Source: Nectonema munidae (lineage: Eukaryota > Nematomorpha > Nectonematoida > Nectonematidae). From it: a stretch of 64,000 nucleotides of DNA. Made by a program: the position numbers and the translations under genes. The stretch is taken from assembly GCA_030549495.1 (NCBI GenBank), contig JAUIRK010000306.1, positions 310,001 to 374,000 of the forward strand. The letters run 5' to 3'. The notes beneath the pieces are model-generated. The model made no database searches and was not told where the DNA came from. It was given only the letters and a program-made list of their open reading frames with translations. Positions 45,801 through 55,700 of the stretch are shown here, in pieces (positions within the stretch are counted from its first letter, which is position 1; each line of letters begins with the position of its first letter).

Positions 45801-46655
45801 AGAGGCGAGCTAATTAATAATTTGCTATATTAATTCGTTTTTTGATATTTTCTTCTCTCATTAAATTCTGTTTATTGAATGCATAAAATACTTTTTTTGT
45901 CGCATATCTTCATCCTTTTGACATTTCAGAAGATAACAAAATATTTTAGGGGTTGTCTTCCGTGTTCCACCTCTTGAGGTTTTGAAAGATATCAAAACAT
46001 GTGACGATGATATATATAATTATATTTCATATATCAAGAAATATATTGAATATAACTTAATTAAAAATATTACAATTTATCGTGTTAAATAAAACTCTTT
46101 ATCAAAATTTGTGAGAAACATCAACTTTAAGGATAACATTGATATCTTTGTGTATATTTATTTCCTTTTGATTTTTATTGAGTTAAGATTGTAAAAAAAA
46201 TTCTTAATGAGACGGGATCCATTTGTATCACTACTGATTAAATAAACCGAAAACAAGATTCATCTGTAAAAAATTCAGATGTAGATTTAAATTTCTAGCA
46301 TATTAATTTTTGAAATGTTATGTTAATAGGAATTAAATAAAACTTAAATTTATTTAAGAAAAACAAAGTTCAAATCGCTTATTGAAACGTAAATATCGAA
46401 TTTTCTTTCTTCAACTTAACCTTTGGTACATTCCTCTTAAATTTCATTTTTCAACTGTCCGTTATGAGAAAGATTTAAAACAATCTGGAATTGTTCAATT
46501 ACACCTAAAATGGATAAAGAACATTTATATAGAGCTAAGTATTTGTAAAAAAAATTTTTATGGTATGCATTTGTACCTAATTTTTTTTATGTTATGCATT
46601 CATACGATACAACTTTTATGTATAAGGGGGCGGGAAAAGGGTTAGTCAGATATAG
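45801..46655. other. MULE 3' non-coding region
   Basis: It starts with the overlapping AATAAA (45796-45801). No gene; an 87-codon frame at 46382-46645 has no recognisable features. Confidence 0.45.
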
Positions 46656-46917
46656 CAGGGATCCAGGTGGGTTTTCTTTTCCCTTACCAATTTTTAAGGA
46701 TATCAGTGTATAGTTCAATCAGAATTACTTTCATTTTGTGAAGGAAGAGTTGTATTTAAGAACCACATGAAATATGTAAATGTTGCTTATGTAATACAAA
46801 TAATAGTCTACGCATTCATTCACAATGATTTTTCACAAAGAAAATGTATTTTAAAGAAAAATTTTAAATCCCGTTTGGGTAAATTATTATCATCTAGATC
46901 CGCCCTGGTTAAATAGT
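46656..46917. mobile_element. Possible small MITE inside the MULE
   Basis: Ends are CAGGGATCCAGGTGG on the left and, inverted, CAGGGCGGATCTAG on the right. CAGGG-type ends resemble hAT-type MITEs. No matching 8-bp target duplication was found, so this is tentative. Confidence 0.35.
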
Positions 46918-47304
46918 GTATTTAGAACATGAAACCTGCTTTCGTCACAAAGCCGTACGTGTGCCTACTAAATGATAACACAATAAGTTACGTTTATATA
47001 AAAAAAATCTGGAGTATTATGTACAAAAAAATAATTTACTAATAACTATGCAATTTTTTATATAATAAAAACTGATAACTTAAAATAGGCTGAACTCAAG
47101 TAGAAGAAAATTGTAAAAGTTTTCTAATAGATAAACAAGAGTATAATTGAGATAGATTTAATAAATTACTTTTTTTAATATTCGAATTAATTATCAAAAT
47201 CAACGCGAATACTTAATAAAGAATTGTAAAACATACTACAAAACTAATATACATAATATAATTTTTATAAAATTCATTAAAATATGTATTTTAAAACATT
47301 ACTA
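46918..47304. other. MULE interior, no gene
   Basis: AT-rich sequence up to the right inverted repeat. Nothing recognised. Confidence 0.5.
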
Positions 47305-47575
47305 TAAATTTTGTAATTCCGATTATAAACGAAGGAGCATTTAAATTTTAGTTGAATTGTTAAATTTGTATAAAAATGCCTGAAAAAATCAAAAAACTTG
47401 AAAAAACATTATTAATTAATATTAAAAAAAATTGAAGCAAAGAAAATTCTTGAAATTAAATGGATATTTGTTTTAAAGTATTATTTAACATATAAGATTA
47501 AAATTATCTGTTAAAAAAAAAGTTTTCTTGAGGTTGGCACTAAAAAATTGAGGTTGGCACAAATTAGTCACGCCC
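47305..47575 (-). repeat. MULE right terminal inverted repeat
   Basis: About 271 bp, the inverted partner of 40582-40848, with the same doubled GAGGTTGGCAC motif near the outer tip. Confidence 0.9.
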
Positions 47576-47849
47576 GATAAAATTCTATTTAATATATACC
47601 AGATAAGCATATAAAAAAGGCTATTTATACTAATATATACTTACAGTTTACTAATCCAAAAATACAAAAAATTTTTTGTCTTATCTAAGATTGCTTTAAA
47701 ATTTTTATAAATTATAAATTAACATATTCGGGAATATTTTTTTATTTTATCTTATTAACTTTTTTGTGCTCCAATTATTTTAGGTGCACGCTTTAATCCC
47801 ACCCTTCCAACTTGGCCCGCGACAATAGGGTTTTCATTTTATTTTTTCT
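47576..47849 (+). promoter_or_regulatory. Short 5' flank of NABP next to the MULE
   Basis: 275 bp between the MULE end and the start codon. A GC-richer tract (47784-47830, including CCCACCC and GGCCCGCGAC) follows an acceptor-like TATTTTAG (AG at 47782-47783), so a 5' leader splice is possible. Any upstream promoter has been displaced by 7 kb or lies in this short piece. Confidence 0.4.
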
Positions 47850-48260
47850 ATGTCGAACGAGAATATTTTAATTGAGGATATTAAAGCATCTCAGAAGAAC
47901 ATTAATTTGAAATTCATAATCCTTGATGTTGGATTCAAATTTAAAACAAAAGATGGTCAATATTTACGTACATGCAAGGTTGCAGATAAGTCTGGCTCAG
48001 TAAACTTTACTTTATGGAATGAGATGGGTGATTATATTCAAATATCAGATATATTTCAAGCTAAGAAGGCATATTCTATTTTATGGAAAGGACACATAAC
48101 TCTTTATTTGAGTAAAGCAGGAGAACTCCTAAAAATTGGAGAATTTTGTATGATTTTTAAAGAAATTCCAAATATAAGTGAAACTTATTACGAGCAATCT
48201 TCTGTTGTTAATAAAAAGTGTGTTGAAAATTCTGAAAAGAAAGATGAGAATTCTAAATGA
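47850..48260 (+). CDS. NABP2: SOSS complex subunit B (NABP1/2, hSSB1-like)
   Basis: 136 residues, single exon. It aligns along its length with animal NABP proteins: VEDIK-type start (LIEDIKASQKNINLKFIIL), TKDG then RTCKVADKSGSVNFTLWNE, SDIFQAKKAYSILWKGHITLY, and GELLKIGEFCMIFKE-PN-SE. This is one OB fold (about residues 8-110) that binds single-stranded DNA. With INTS3 and C9orf80 it forms the SOSS complex in double-strand-break repair. The short Lys/Glu/Asn-rich tail replaces the longer Pro/Gly-rich tail of vertebrates. Start is the first Met. The copy is intact. Which of the vertebrate paralogues NABP1/NABP2 it matches cannot be told, so the symbol is provisional. Confidence 0.93.
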   Translation: MSNENILIEDIKASQKNINLKFIILDVGFKFKTKDGQYLRTCKVADKSGSVNFTLWNEMGDYIQISDIFQAKKAYSILWKGHITLYLSKAGELLKIGEFCMIFKEIPNISETYYEQSSVVNKKCVENSEKKDENSK

Positions 48261-49320
48261 ACATCCTTACCGATAGCAAAGGAGCTATAGAAGTCCACTA
48301 TATTAGAATCCTTGAAGAGTTGAATTGGAAGCTCGTAACAATTTTTTAAACGCATTTTTCTTTTAGAATTTAATAGAAAAACTAGAATGTTAACTTCTTT
48401 TTTTAATTGTGAATTTATTTTGCCTAATTGCTTTGACTCCCCTTCCCATATGGAGTAATGCATTGTTTAAACTTTTATAAATCATTCATACTTTAAGATA
48501 TATTAAAATATTTCTGCTCATAGTTGCAAAATATATGCCTGGGCTTTTTTTTAACGAGTGTCTTAGTTTTGTCACAATAATATCTTTTCCATCAAAATGT
48601 ACAAGCTACTCCTTTTTGTAGTATAGAATTTTATTAATAGTAAAAGTAATATATTTTGTAAGCAAGCACACATTGTATTATTACACATTTGTTTTCTATT
48701 CGTCATTATCATAATTATTATTATTCACACGCTTACTTTTACAGTACTAAATTTTTTTACAATAAAATGTAAATTGCCCAATAAAGAGATCACGTGTGGA
48801 ACACAATGTATTATAAGGATCCACCTTTAGTTCGGTCTTCAAGAAAAAGTTTAAAAGGAATACCTCGTCCTATTTATAATCTTAAGAATGAACTAAGTGC
48901 ATTTTGCAATTTCAAGTATAAAATTTTTTTAAAATTTTCATTTTTAAATTTTGCATCTTAAAATCAGACGATATCTCAGAAGATTTTTATTAAAGAGCAT
49001 TGATAAACGCAGACGATTTTATTTTTGTAAAGTCGACATTGGGCGTTAACGGGTTATAATCTTCACTTCAAGGTTAAAATTTCATTTAGTACCGGTTTTT
49101 TACCCTGGTTTTCTTCCTCTGAAGAATTCAAAGGTTTTTACGGTTAGGTATTGCTCTAGCGACCCGATTCTACGTGGTTAGTAATCAAGCTATCACTAGA
49201 CAATAAGTTTGTTTCCCAAATTGGGAACGTTCGCGTTAGGATAGTATCGATCACTCAGTTGTATTTATATATTGTAACATAAATTCTTGTAAAATAATAT
49301 ATATAACAAGGTATAGCTAT
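48261..49320. other. Intergenic, no gene seen
   Basis: It holds the NABP 3' region, with AATAAA hexamers at about 48760 and 48780. The tail end (49020-49270) is somewhat less AT-rich and includes the palindrome TTTCCCAAATTGGGAA near 49213. That could be a subterminal motif of piggyBac-3, whose transposase starts at 49633. Confidence 0.4.
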
Positions 49321-49329
49321 GCAGTAACA

Positions 49330-49430
49330 AGGGCCGGTAGGTGTTTATTGGAATGGAAAGTCCAGGTAGACTTGGACTCAGCATTCCGAGCGGGCCACGA
49401 TATCCGAAAGGATGGGTGCGAACTCCACAA
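49330..49430 (+). other. GC-rich structured island, unidentified
   Basis: A ~100-base island with several consistent helices: GGAATG (49350-49355) with CATTCC (49382-49387); inside it AGTCCA (49359-49364) with TGGACT (49373-49378); GGCC (49332-49335) with GGCC (49393-49396); a GAAA-tetraloop hairpin ATCC-GAAA-GGAT (49402-49413); and TGGG-TGCGAAC-TCCA (49413-49427), which resembles a tRNA T-arm with one loop change. It may be a structured ncRNA, a tRNA-derived element or a transposon tip. Strand is assumed. Confidence 0.4.
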
Positions 49431-49440
49431 ACAACTTAAT

Positions 49441-49632
49441 TAATTAAAATTTCATTTACTTTAATATTCTATGAGCATCGAATGAAGGTATAAGTTCTTT
49501 ATAAATTTTTATGCTGATGTTCTCTCAGTCATCATCTCAGTTAATAAGTGGTTTCTTAACTAGACAGAAGGCATATAATTCTCGGGATACCAACACTTAA
49601 ACCATTTAAGCGACCAAAGTGTATAGTTGAAA
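49441..49632. other. piggyBac-3 5' flank
   Basis: No coding. It lies between the structured island and the piggyBac-3 start codon and is probably the 5' untranslated part of that element. Confidence 0.35.
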
Positions 49633-50801
49633 ATGTCGCAATCCAGTAGAAGTGAATACGATTTTGAATAGTTTTAAAAATAGAGGGTTTCATGAAGTTG
49701 GATCCGATGAAGAAATATTCAAAATATTTCAGTACCTGAAGAATGTTTTGTTTTACACCAACGTATTGATTTTGAAAAATACGCTGATTTTATAAAAATT
49801 TAGGAAACGCTTCATTTTTATTGAACATTATTTTTTTTATTGACTATGATTCCCAATTTTGAAAATCATCCATCCAAACAGTATCTTCCACATAAGCCTA
49901 TAAAATATGGCTACCGTCAGTGGTCGGACTGCGTAGTTAATGGCTATTGTTGCCAATGTGATATATATCAAGGTAAAGGGACATTTGTAAATGAGTACTA
50001 CAACGAGTTAGGCTTAGGAGCCTCAATTCTATTTAACTTTGCTAAAAATACGCAAAAAATTGTCCCGAACGTACATTCTTATTTTGCCGATAATTACTTT
50101 ACAACGTTGAAACTTGTTGACAAACTTTCTGAAAATAATATAAAACTCATTGGCACTTTGAGAAAAATAGGGTAAAAGTATGTCCTTTAAAAAACAGGTT
50201 TGAGTAAAATTAAAGGCAAAGCATTTTCTTGGTTTAGAGAATACACAAATATTGTTCAATGGATTGACAAAAAATCAGTTGTAGTAGTTTCGAACTTTGA
50301 AACCATTAACCCAATTCAAAATATTACTAGATATTCGACAAGCGAAAAGAAAAAAATACAGTTGAGGCAGCCCAAAGTAATATATACATATAATAAATAC
50401 AGGGACTTGTTGATTTATTGGACCAAAATATTAGCCAGTATCGCATTTCAATAAGAGGAAAGAAATGGTATTGGCCAATTATGACACACGTGATAGACAT
50501 GTCAACCACAAATTCTTGGGCTCTTCATAAACTACAAACTTCTAATCCCTATGATCAGCTATCTTTCAGAAGAGTATTAGTGGAGTATCTGCTAAACCAT
50601 GATTTCAATCCTCCAAAACCAGGCAAAGCTCTAGCTACAAAAAGCCCAAGTGAAGATGTCAGATTTAGCCAAAAGAATCATCTCATTGTGAACAATGAAG
50701 GTAATAAAAGACTTCGATGTCGCCATTGCAAGTCTCAAACGGTCAAAAAATGTGAAATTCCGTTACACTCAAAGTGCTTCAAAGTTTACCATAATAAATA
50801 A
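49633..50801 (+). pseudogene. piggyBac-3 transposase, broken and internally deleted
   Basis: It starts with MSQSSRSEYDFE, a typical acidic piggyBac N-terminus that stops after 12 codons. Most of the first half of the catalytic domain is missing. From 49840 the protein resumes with PSKQYLPHKPIKYGYRQWSD, then VHSYFADNYFTTLKLVDKL (catalytic region), WIDKKSVVVVSNFETINP, KKWYWPIMTHVIDMSTTNSW and a C-terminal cysteine-rich domain RLRCRHCKSQTVKKCE..HSKCF. There are frame changes near 50175-50200 and 50420-50454. A palindrome ACGTTGC-N6-GCAACGT lies 117 bp after the stop (50918-50937) and may be subterminal. No clean TTAA ends were fixed. Confidence 0.85.
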
Positions 50802-50939
50802 TTTAATGAATTTTTTTATTTTTGTCTAATTTTTTGCTTAAAGTTGCTTTTTTTGTAATATTCAATTGTCATATTCTTCTAAAAAAACTTGTGATTTTAA
50901 TTACACGTATTAGTCTAACGTTGCAAAAACGCAACGTAT

Positions 50940-51239
50940 ATTTTTTATATCAATAAAAGAAAATTAGATTTTTTAGACTGTGCATAAATTTTTGAAAAAT
51001 TACAAACAAAAACAAACCTTGAGCAAAACCCTAGTTTTCACTTCAAAAACCTTTGTCAAAAAGGAGAGCTAAATTGATGCAAACTACAAAAAGTAAAATA
51101 ACTTTTACCATTTTGCAATGATTTGCCTTTTATAATAACTTTTAAGGAAAAAAAGTCTATCAGAAAAAGTTATAGAGCTTCAACAAAAACTAAAAATTTT
51201 TTACAACATAACTTAAGTTTTTTGAAAGCTAATTTGACG
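50940..51239. other. Intergenic, no gene seen
   Basis: AT-rich; nothing recognised apart from the piggyBac-3 palindrome just upstream. Confidence 0.45.
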
Positions 51240-51420
51240 TATCCCCCACAGCATACTCTATGGGTGGCATTAGAGCCCTGCGCGGATTGTAAAAAGTTGT
51301 CCGCACCCACCCTACCCCGCAATTATTCAATTTGAATCCGCCCCGTATTTTTTCAATTTGAACCCGCACCCGCCACACATTTATCAATTTGCACCCTACC
51401 CGCATTTTATCGAAATTATA
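51240..51420. repeat. hAT-like end with CCCGC subterminal repeats
   Basis: TAGAGCCCTGCGCGGATTG (from about 51270) is followed by several spaced copies of CCGCACCC / CCCGC and of TCAATTTGAA-CCGC at about 33-bp intervals. Terminal repeats of this style occur in hAT elements. It lies downstream of the BED-finger fragment below, in the position expected for that element's 3' end. Confidence 0.5.
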
Positions 51421-51424
51421 CAAA

Positions 51425-51800
51425 GCTAATTAAATGTTATTTATATATTTAACCTGCTTGGAAAAAAATGATTATAGATATACTATATACAACTTTAAAA
51501 AATTTTATTAAATTTTTTTACAAATAAAGTTGTCTTAACACGTTTTGTTATCTGAATAAACATCCATCAACAATTGCAATATTTTAAATTTTGAATATAG
51601 AATCACAAAAGATTAGCTCTTGGATTTGTCAAATTTGTATACTTTGTTTTCTCATATAAAATAATTTTACAAATTAAAGAAAGCGGTAGAGTTTACCTCT
51701 TGAACTAAGTCAATGAATCCACAACCGATCGTTTCAAATGGTCTAAGATCTTTAGCTATAAAATGGACGCATGCCAGTTTAATTTTTTCTTTTTTAGCTT
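51425..51800. other. AT-rich spacer in hAT remnant
   Basis: No transposase residues were recognised here; the catalytic part expected after the BED finger is absent. Confidence 0.4.
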
Positions 51801-52085
51801 TCAAAAAAATTCTTCATTATTCAAAACTGGCTTAATAACATCAGTCAGTAAAGTTTGATTAGGATATATTTTGCACTTGTGTCCCCTAAGAATAGAAGTA
51901 CCTGTTTTTCTTTCACAATAAGCGAAAGCATAATTTACAAGCGGCAAAATCCAAATCAGTATTTTTTCATTTACCACGATACCAAACGTCTTCCAGACTT
52001 CCGATTTCAATCCATTTACACTTTTTATTTTATATAAGGCAGATTTCAAATGAGATGAAACTTGTTGAGATGTTAACGTTGCCAT
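51801..52085 (-). pseudogene. BED-finger fragment of a second hAT transposase
   Basis: 94 codons on the minus strand: KSEVWKTFGIVVNE, then a NYAFAYCERKTGTSILRGHKC segment. The VWKTF start, the Cys and the RGHKC end fit a BED zinc finger, except that the first Cys of the pair is not in place. Only this N-terminal part survives, and the frame ends soon after. Confidence 0.55.
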
Positions 52086-52474
52086 TTAAAATGTGCGAAA
52101 GAAAAAACAAAAAAAAAATGAATTATTGAATAATATTTTATAATGGATATTTCAAAAATATGACATTCTTATTATTTGATTTTTTTTCTCCTTCTTCTCT
52201 TGTACACGCATCATTCACGCTAATCAAACCTGCTCTATCTTTCTATTTCAATTACGATTTCACTTCATCACACACTATTATTTACTCAATGCAAATCTCT
52301 TTCCAATACGTAACACATAGCAATAAAAAATAAGCTATTTCCAAAAGGGCAATTATGCACTCATAAAAACTTGAATAAAAGTTACCACAACACTCTATAA
52401 AATTTGAAATTATTTTATTTGAATGTATAAAAAGATAAAAAAAAAACATAAAATATTACTTATCAGGTCAAACT
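52086..52474. other. Intergenic, no gene seen
   Basis: AT-rich sequence between the hAT remnant and piggyBac-4. Nothing recognised. Confidence 0.45.
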
Positions 52475-54130
52475 TGATTGTTCCCATTTGGAAACAATGG
52501 GATTTCGCATGAAGTTTTTTCAAATGAAATAAATTAGTAAATTCACTGGTGCGAATGATAAACGGAAGAGCAATGGTTGTGCAAACGCTCTTTGCAAACT
52601 ACACACTCCAATCTGGCGTTATTTTTACAAACTCTACACCGTCCCTGATTTTCACTTTTTTGAAGATGATGTGATTTTGCTCTTATTTTCACTCTTTTAC
52701 CAAGTGATCCACTCCTTACTATTGATCATGTGAACTTGATCCATGTTACCCCCTGTTGCTCGATAAACTTTCCACGAAGCAATTTTCATTATGGAAAAAC
52801 AATTTATTATGGTTTCATACAATAAAAAAATTTTTGGACGGTAATTTCCAACTGCCTGATCTAAAAGATCCACTCCTCCCTTATGGCGATTATAAGAGCT
52901 GATCAAGTATGGTTGTTTCACATTTATCTTTTTTTATGTTCTATGGACCATCTCAATGCATTGGAAAACGGTTCAATGTTTTCGAAATTTGTTTCTAAGT
53001 TGACATCTTTATTGTCTTTCCATTTCACGGCTAAAATATCACCATCATGAAAAGCACAAAGCTCACCTCTTTTTCCTTTGCTCAAAATCTTATCAGGAAA
53101 CTTACAGTTCATTCTGTTTTCCTTTATTGTTCCAGTGGCTCGTATGTTTTTACTTTTCAGAGTAAGTAAGAATTGAAAAAATTATCGAAGTAAAACAATG
53201 CTTTGAAGGATCGATATCGCTTTTATCTATCAGCTCACAAATCACTCTCGTACCTAAACTACTTATCTTTTTTTCGTCCTATCAGCTCCAATGTATAAAG
53301 TGACTCTAATTTGAAAGCAGGATGTTGTTGCCAGTACCCAGTTCTTGAACCCAAATCTCACAGGTTTTCCTCGTATAAACATTTTGTAGGAGTGACGCCC
53401 ATAATAAGGGACCATCTGGTCGTCAATGGATAATTCTTTCTCAACACCCCCGAAATAACTCAAAACGTTGTTCATATGAGCATAAAAGGGGTCAATTTTG
53501 GCAGTTTTATCTCCAAGTTGTATGCAAGAATTGTCTGTGAAGTGAAAATACTTTTTGATTGATTCGAAACAATTTCTGGAAATAGAATTGGTAACAAGAG
53601 GCACTTCAAGATCCTGTTGTTTTGACCAATACATTTTTTGCCTAGGAAGGTAATGGTAACAAGCCATAATGATTATACCTAAAAAAATGTCTAACTCCTC
53701 GCTCGTTATATCAAAATCTTGGTTGTTGTTTTGCAAAGCATATTTTTTGGATTCTTCAAAAATCATGTTTGTCAAAGCATCATTATAAAAAAATCTGAAA
53801 ATTTCAATCGGCTCTTTATTGACAAACTCTGGAAATTTATCTGAAAATTTGAAACTGAACGCAGAGTATTTGCATCAAAAGGAGCATTGGAAGATTGAGA
53901 TCATTTAGGTTTAACTTTGGGATCAGCTTGGAAGTAGTCTCCCAAAAAATGAACTTTCATTCTTCCTGATATTTCTGAAGGAATATGATTATTATTTAAC
54001 AAATCTTAATCGTCATCTACTTCATCATCAGTAATGGCTTTGTCAGCATCATCAGGAGGTTATAACACCAAATCCAACTCACCGTCAAACTCTTCAGAAA
54101 GACTAACTATTTTATCAACCGCATCATCAA
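52475..54130 (-). pseudogene. piggyBac-4 transposase and 3' end, broken
   Basis: Minus strand. An acidic N-terminus (about 54130-53780, reading IVSLSEEFDGELDL and HFLGDYFQADPKVKPK with stops) leads to the catalytic domain at 53775-53263: ITSEELDIFLGIIIMACYHY, LPRQKMYWSK, KELSIDDQMVPYYGRHS, FIRGKPVRFGFKNWVLAT. Further pieces are 53112-52924 and 52921-52697 (SYNRHKGGVDLLDQAVGNYR). The cysteine-rich C-terminus at about 52680-52543 (GRCRVCKNNARLECVVCKE) ends the protein. At least four frame changes or stops are present. The 3' side has a palindromic TTGTTCCCATTTGGAAACAA (52477-52496), similar to the ends of the MITE at 60667-61034. Confidence 0.87.
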
Positions 54131-54241
54131 GTTAACAAAGAATAAGAAAATAGTAATGAAAATAATCAATCGGAACAGGTGTTGAAAAAATACAACTTGA
54201 AATGTACATACATATTACTATCATTGATGATACCATTGTTC

Positions 54242-54370
54242 CAGTGGCGTAGCCAGAGCATAGTACATGGGGGGCACAAGAGAGGCACAAAAAATAGGCT
54301 TATATTGAAAAATCTGAATCACCCTGATTAAGTTTTTAACCCTATCAGTGACGGCGGGGGGGCTAACTAA
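54242..54370 (+). repeat. CAGTGGCGTAGCC repeat, copy 1
   Basis: It begins CAGTGGCGTAGCCAGAG, then GTACATGGGGGGCACAAGAG, and ends in a G-rich stretch (GACGGCGGGGGGG). An inverted relative lies at 60596-60664. CAGTGGCGTAGC ends are common in animal DNA-transposon and MITE families, but the superfamily is not assigned. Confidence 0.5.
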
Positions 54371-54639
54371 AATTTCTCTTGTACCGAATTGGCTACATCT
54401 TTTGCTACCATACTTCGTAACATTTCCTAAAATTGATAGCTGCATCTTTTGATACCATTTTCATGGCAGTTGAATGATCTTTTCATGTCTAAATCTGTCA
54501 ATCAAAATCAAAAGTTAAACTTTTTCAGCAAAATTCTGACAGTATCTCTAGTTAAGCGTATAACCTTGGTTCTATATTATATACTTGTTTGAAAATTTAT
54601 AAATATATACAGTTTTGAACACATAACACTTTATAATTT
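54371..54639. other. Intergenic, no gene seen
   Basis: No coding or RNA gene recognised. Confidence 0.4.
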
Positions 54640-55245
54640 AAATTTTTTAAAAATCATGGTTACTTTTTGGGAAATGTCAATCAAAATTTTGATTGATGAG
54701 AAATATATCTAATAAAATATACCCTCAAATTTTACATGAAAGATATTTTTTATATCAAATCGGGCATACTGATTTCATTTTTGGACTTATTTTTCGAATT
54801 TAGAAATTGAAAATACATATAAGTGTGTAACAAACTTGCGGTTTACTTCTAAAATTTGCCTCTGAAAACATTCATTCAAATTTTACATGGAATATACACA
54901 TTATTATAACAAATCAACAATCGCAATTTCATTTATAAATTCTTTTTGCATTTAGAATTTGAAAATGCTAATCGATGTAAAACAAATTTGCGGTTTATTT
55001 TTAAAATCTGTCTCCGAGAACATTAATTACAATTTTACATGAAATATACACGCTTTTATAAAAAATCAACAATGCCTATTTCATTTATGGATTATTTTTG
55101 CATTTAGAATTTGAAAATATTTATAAGTGTGAAACAAAGTTACGGTTTATTTCTAAAATCTGTCTTCAATAAGATTCATTAATATTTTACAATAAATATA
55201 CACATTTTCATATCAAATCAACAATGCCAATTTCATTTATAGATT
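54640..55245 (+). repeat. Tandem-repeat family A, copy 3: 153-bp array
   Basis: Unit starts (ATTTCATTTAT...) are at 54772, 54925, 55078 and 55230, so the period is 152-153 bp; a partial unit precedes. Conserved blocks are TTTTTGCATTTAGAATTTGA, AACAAATTTGCGGTTTATTT, AAAATCTGTCTC, AATTTTACATGAAATATACA and AAATCAACAATGCC. It is related to the arrays at 31.86-32.4 kb and 6.0-6.37 kb. Confidence 0.88.
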
Positions 55246-55700
55246 GAAAACAATTGAATTCTACGAGAATTTTCAGCAACACCTTCATAAGGTCATCAAG
55301 ATTAATGTTCCTTGTATAATTTCTCAAATATGATAAAATTATAAGATTTCGCTTTCGTTCATGGAGCATTGATGATCTTTGTTCAGACAAAATGCGCTTC
55401 AAAAAAGAAACAAACAACTAAGATAAACTCACTAGCAGATCGTCTCCCTTAATTCTTCTGCAAAGTAAAAGGGAACAATGGTCTTAAATGGGTACCAAAA
55501 TGAATCAAATTTAGGTCAAAGTATCCCAAATGCAGTATCAAACAATAGATTTTTGTTCCAAAAAAAGTAGTTAGTAAATGACATTGGTTCAGATATCTAT
55601 GAAAAGTTTTCTTTTTTTTAGATGTAACCAACAGGATAAGAAGTAATTAGTATATGATAAAGGTTATTATTTATTGATATTATCAAAAGCTGAAATTATT
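55246..55700. other. Intergenic, no gene seen
   Basis: Two minus-strand frames of 60-69 codons occur here without recognisable features. They are probably chance. Confidence 0.4.

Larger units (their letters stand above)
40582..47575 (+). mobile_element. 7-kb Mutator-like element (MULE) with long TIRs and TSD
   Basis: Inverted repeats of about 270 bp at 40582-40848 and 47305-47575 both begin GGGCGTGACTAATTTGTGCC. A perfect 10-bp direct duplication GATAAAATTC flanks them (40572-40581 and 47576-47585). Inside is one plus-strand coding region for PHD, OTU and MULE-transposase domains (43024-45800). A SINE inserted later (40990-41169), and a small MITE-like element is at 46656-46917. Total length is 6994 bp. 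Long TIRs, a 10-bp duplication and the DDE/CxxH transposase all fit the Mutator superfamily. NABP begins only 275 bp beyond the right end. Confidence 0.93.

Noticed and set aside
46382-46645. 87-codon frame inside the MULE
   Set aside because: No motif, composition driven by AT bias, lies in the non-coding 3' part of the element.
49330-49430. Resemblance of GGAAAGTCC to a conserved region of RNase P RNA
   Set aside because: Only about nine bases agree, the other conserved regions are not present at suitable distances and the element is too short.
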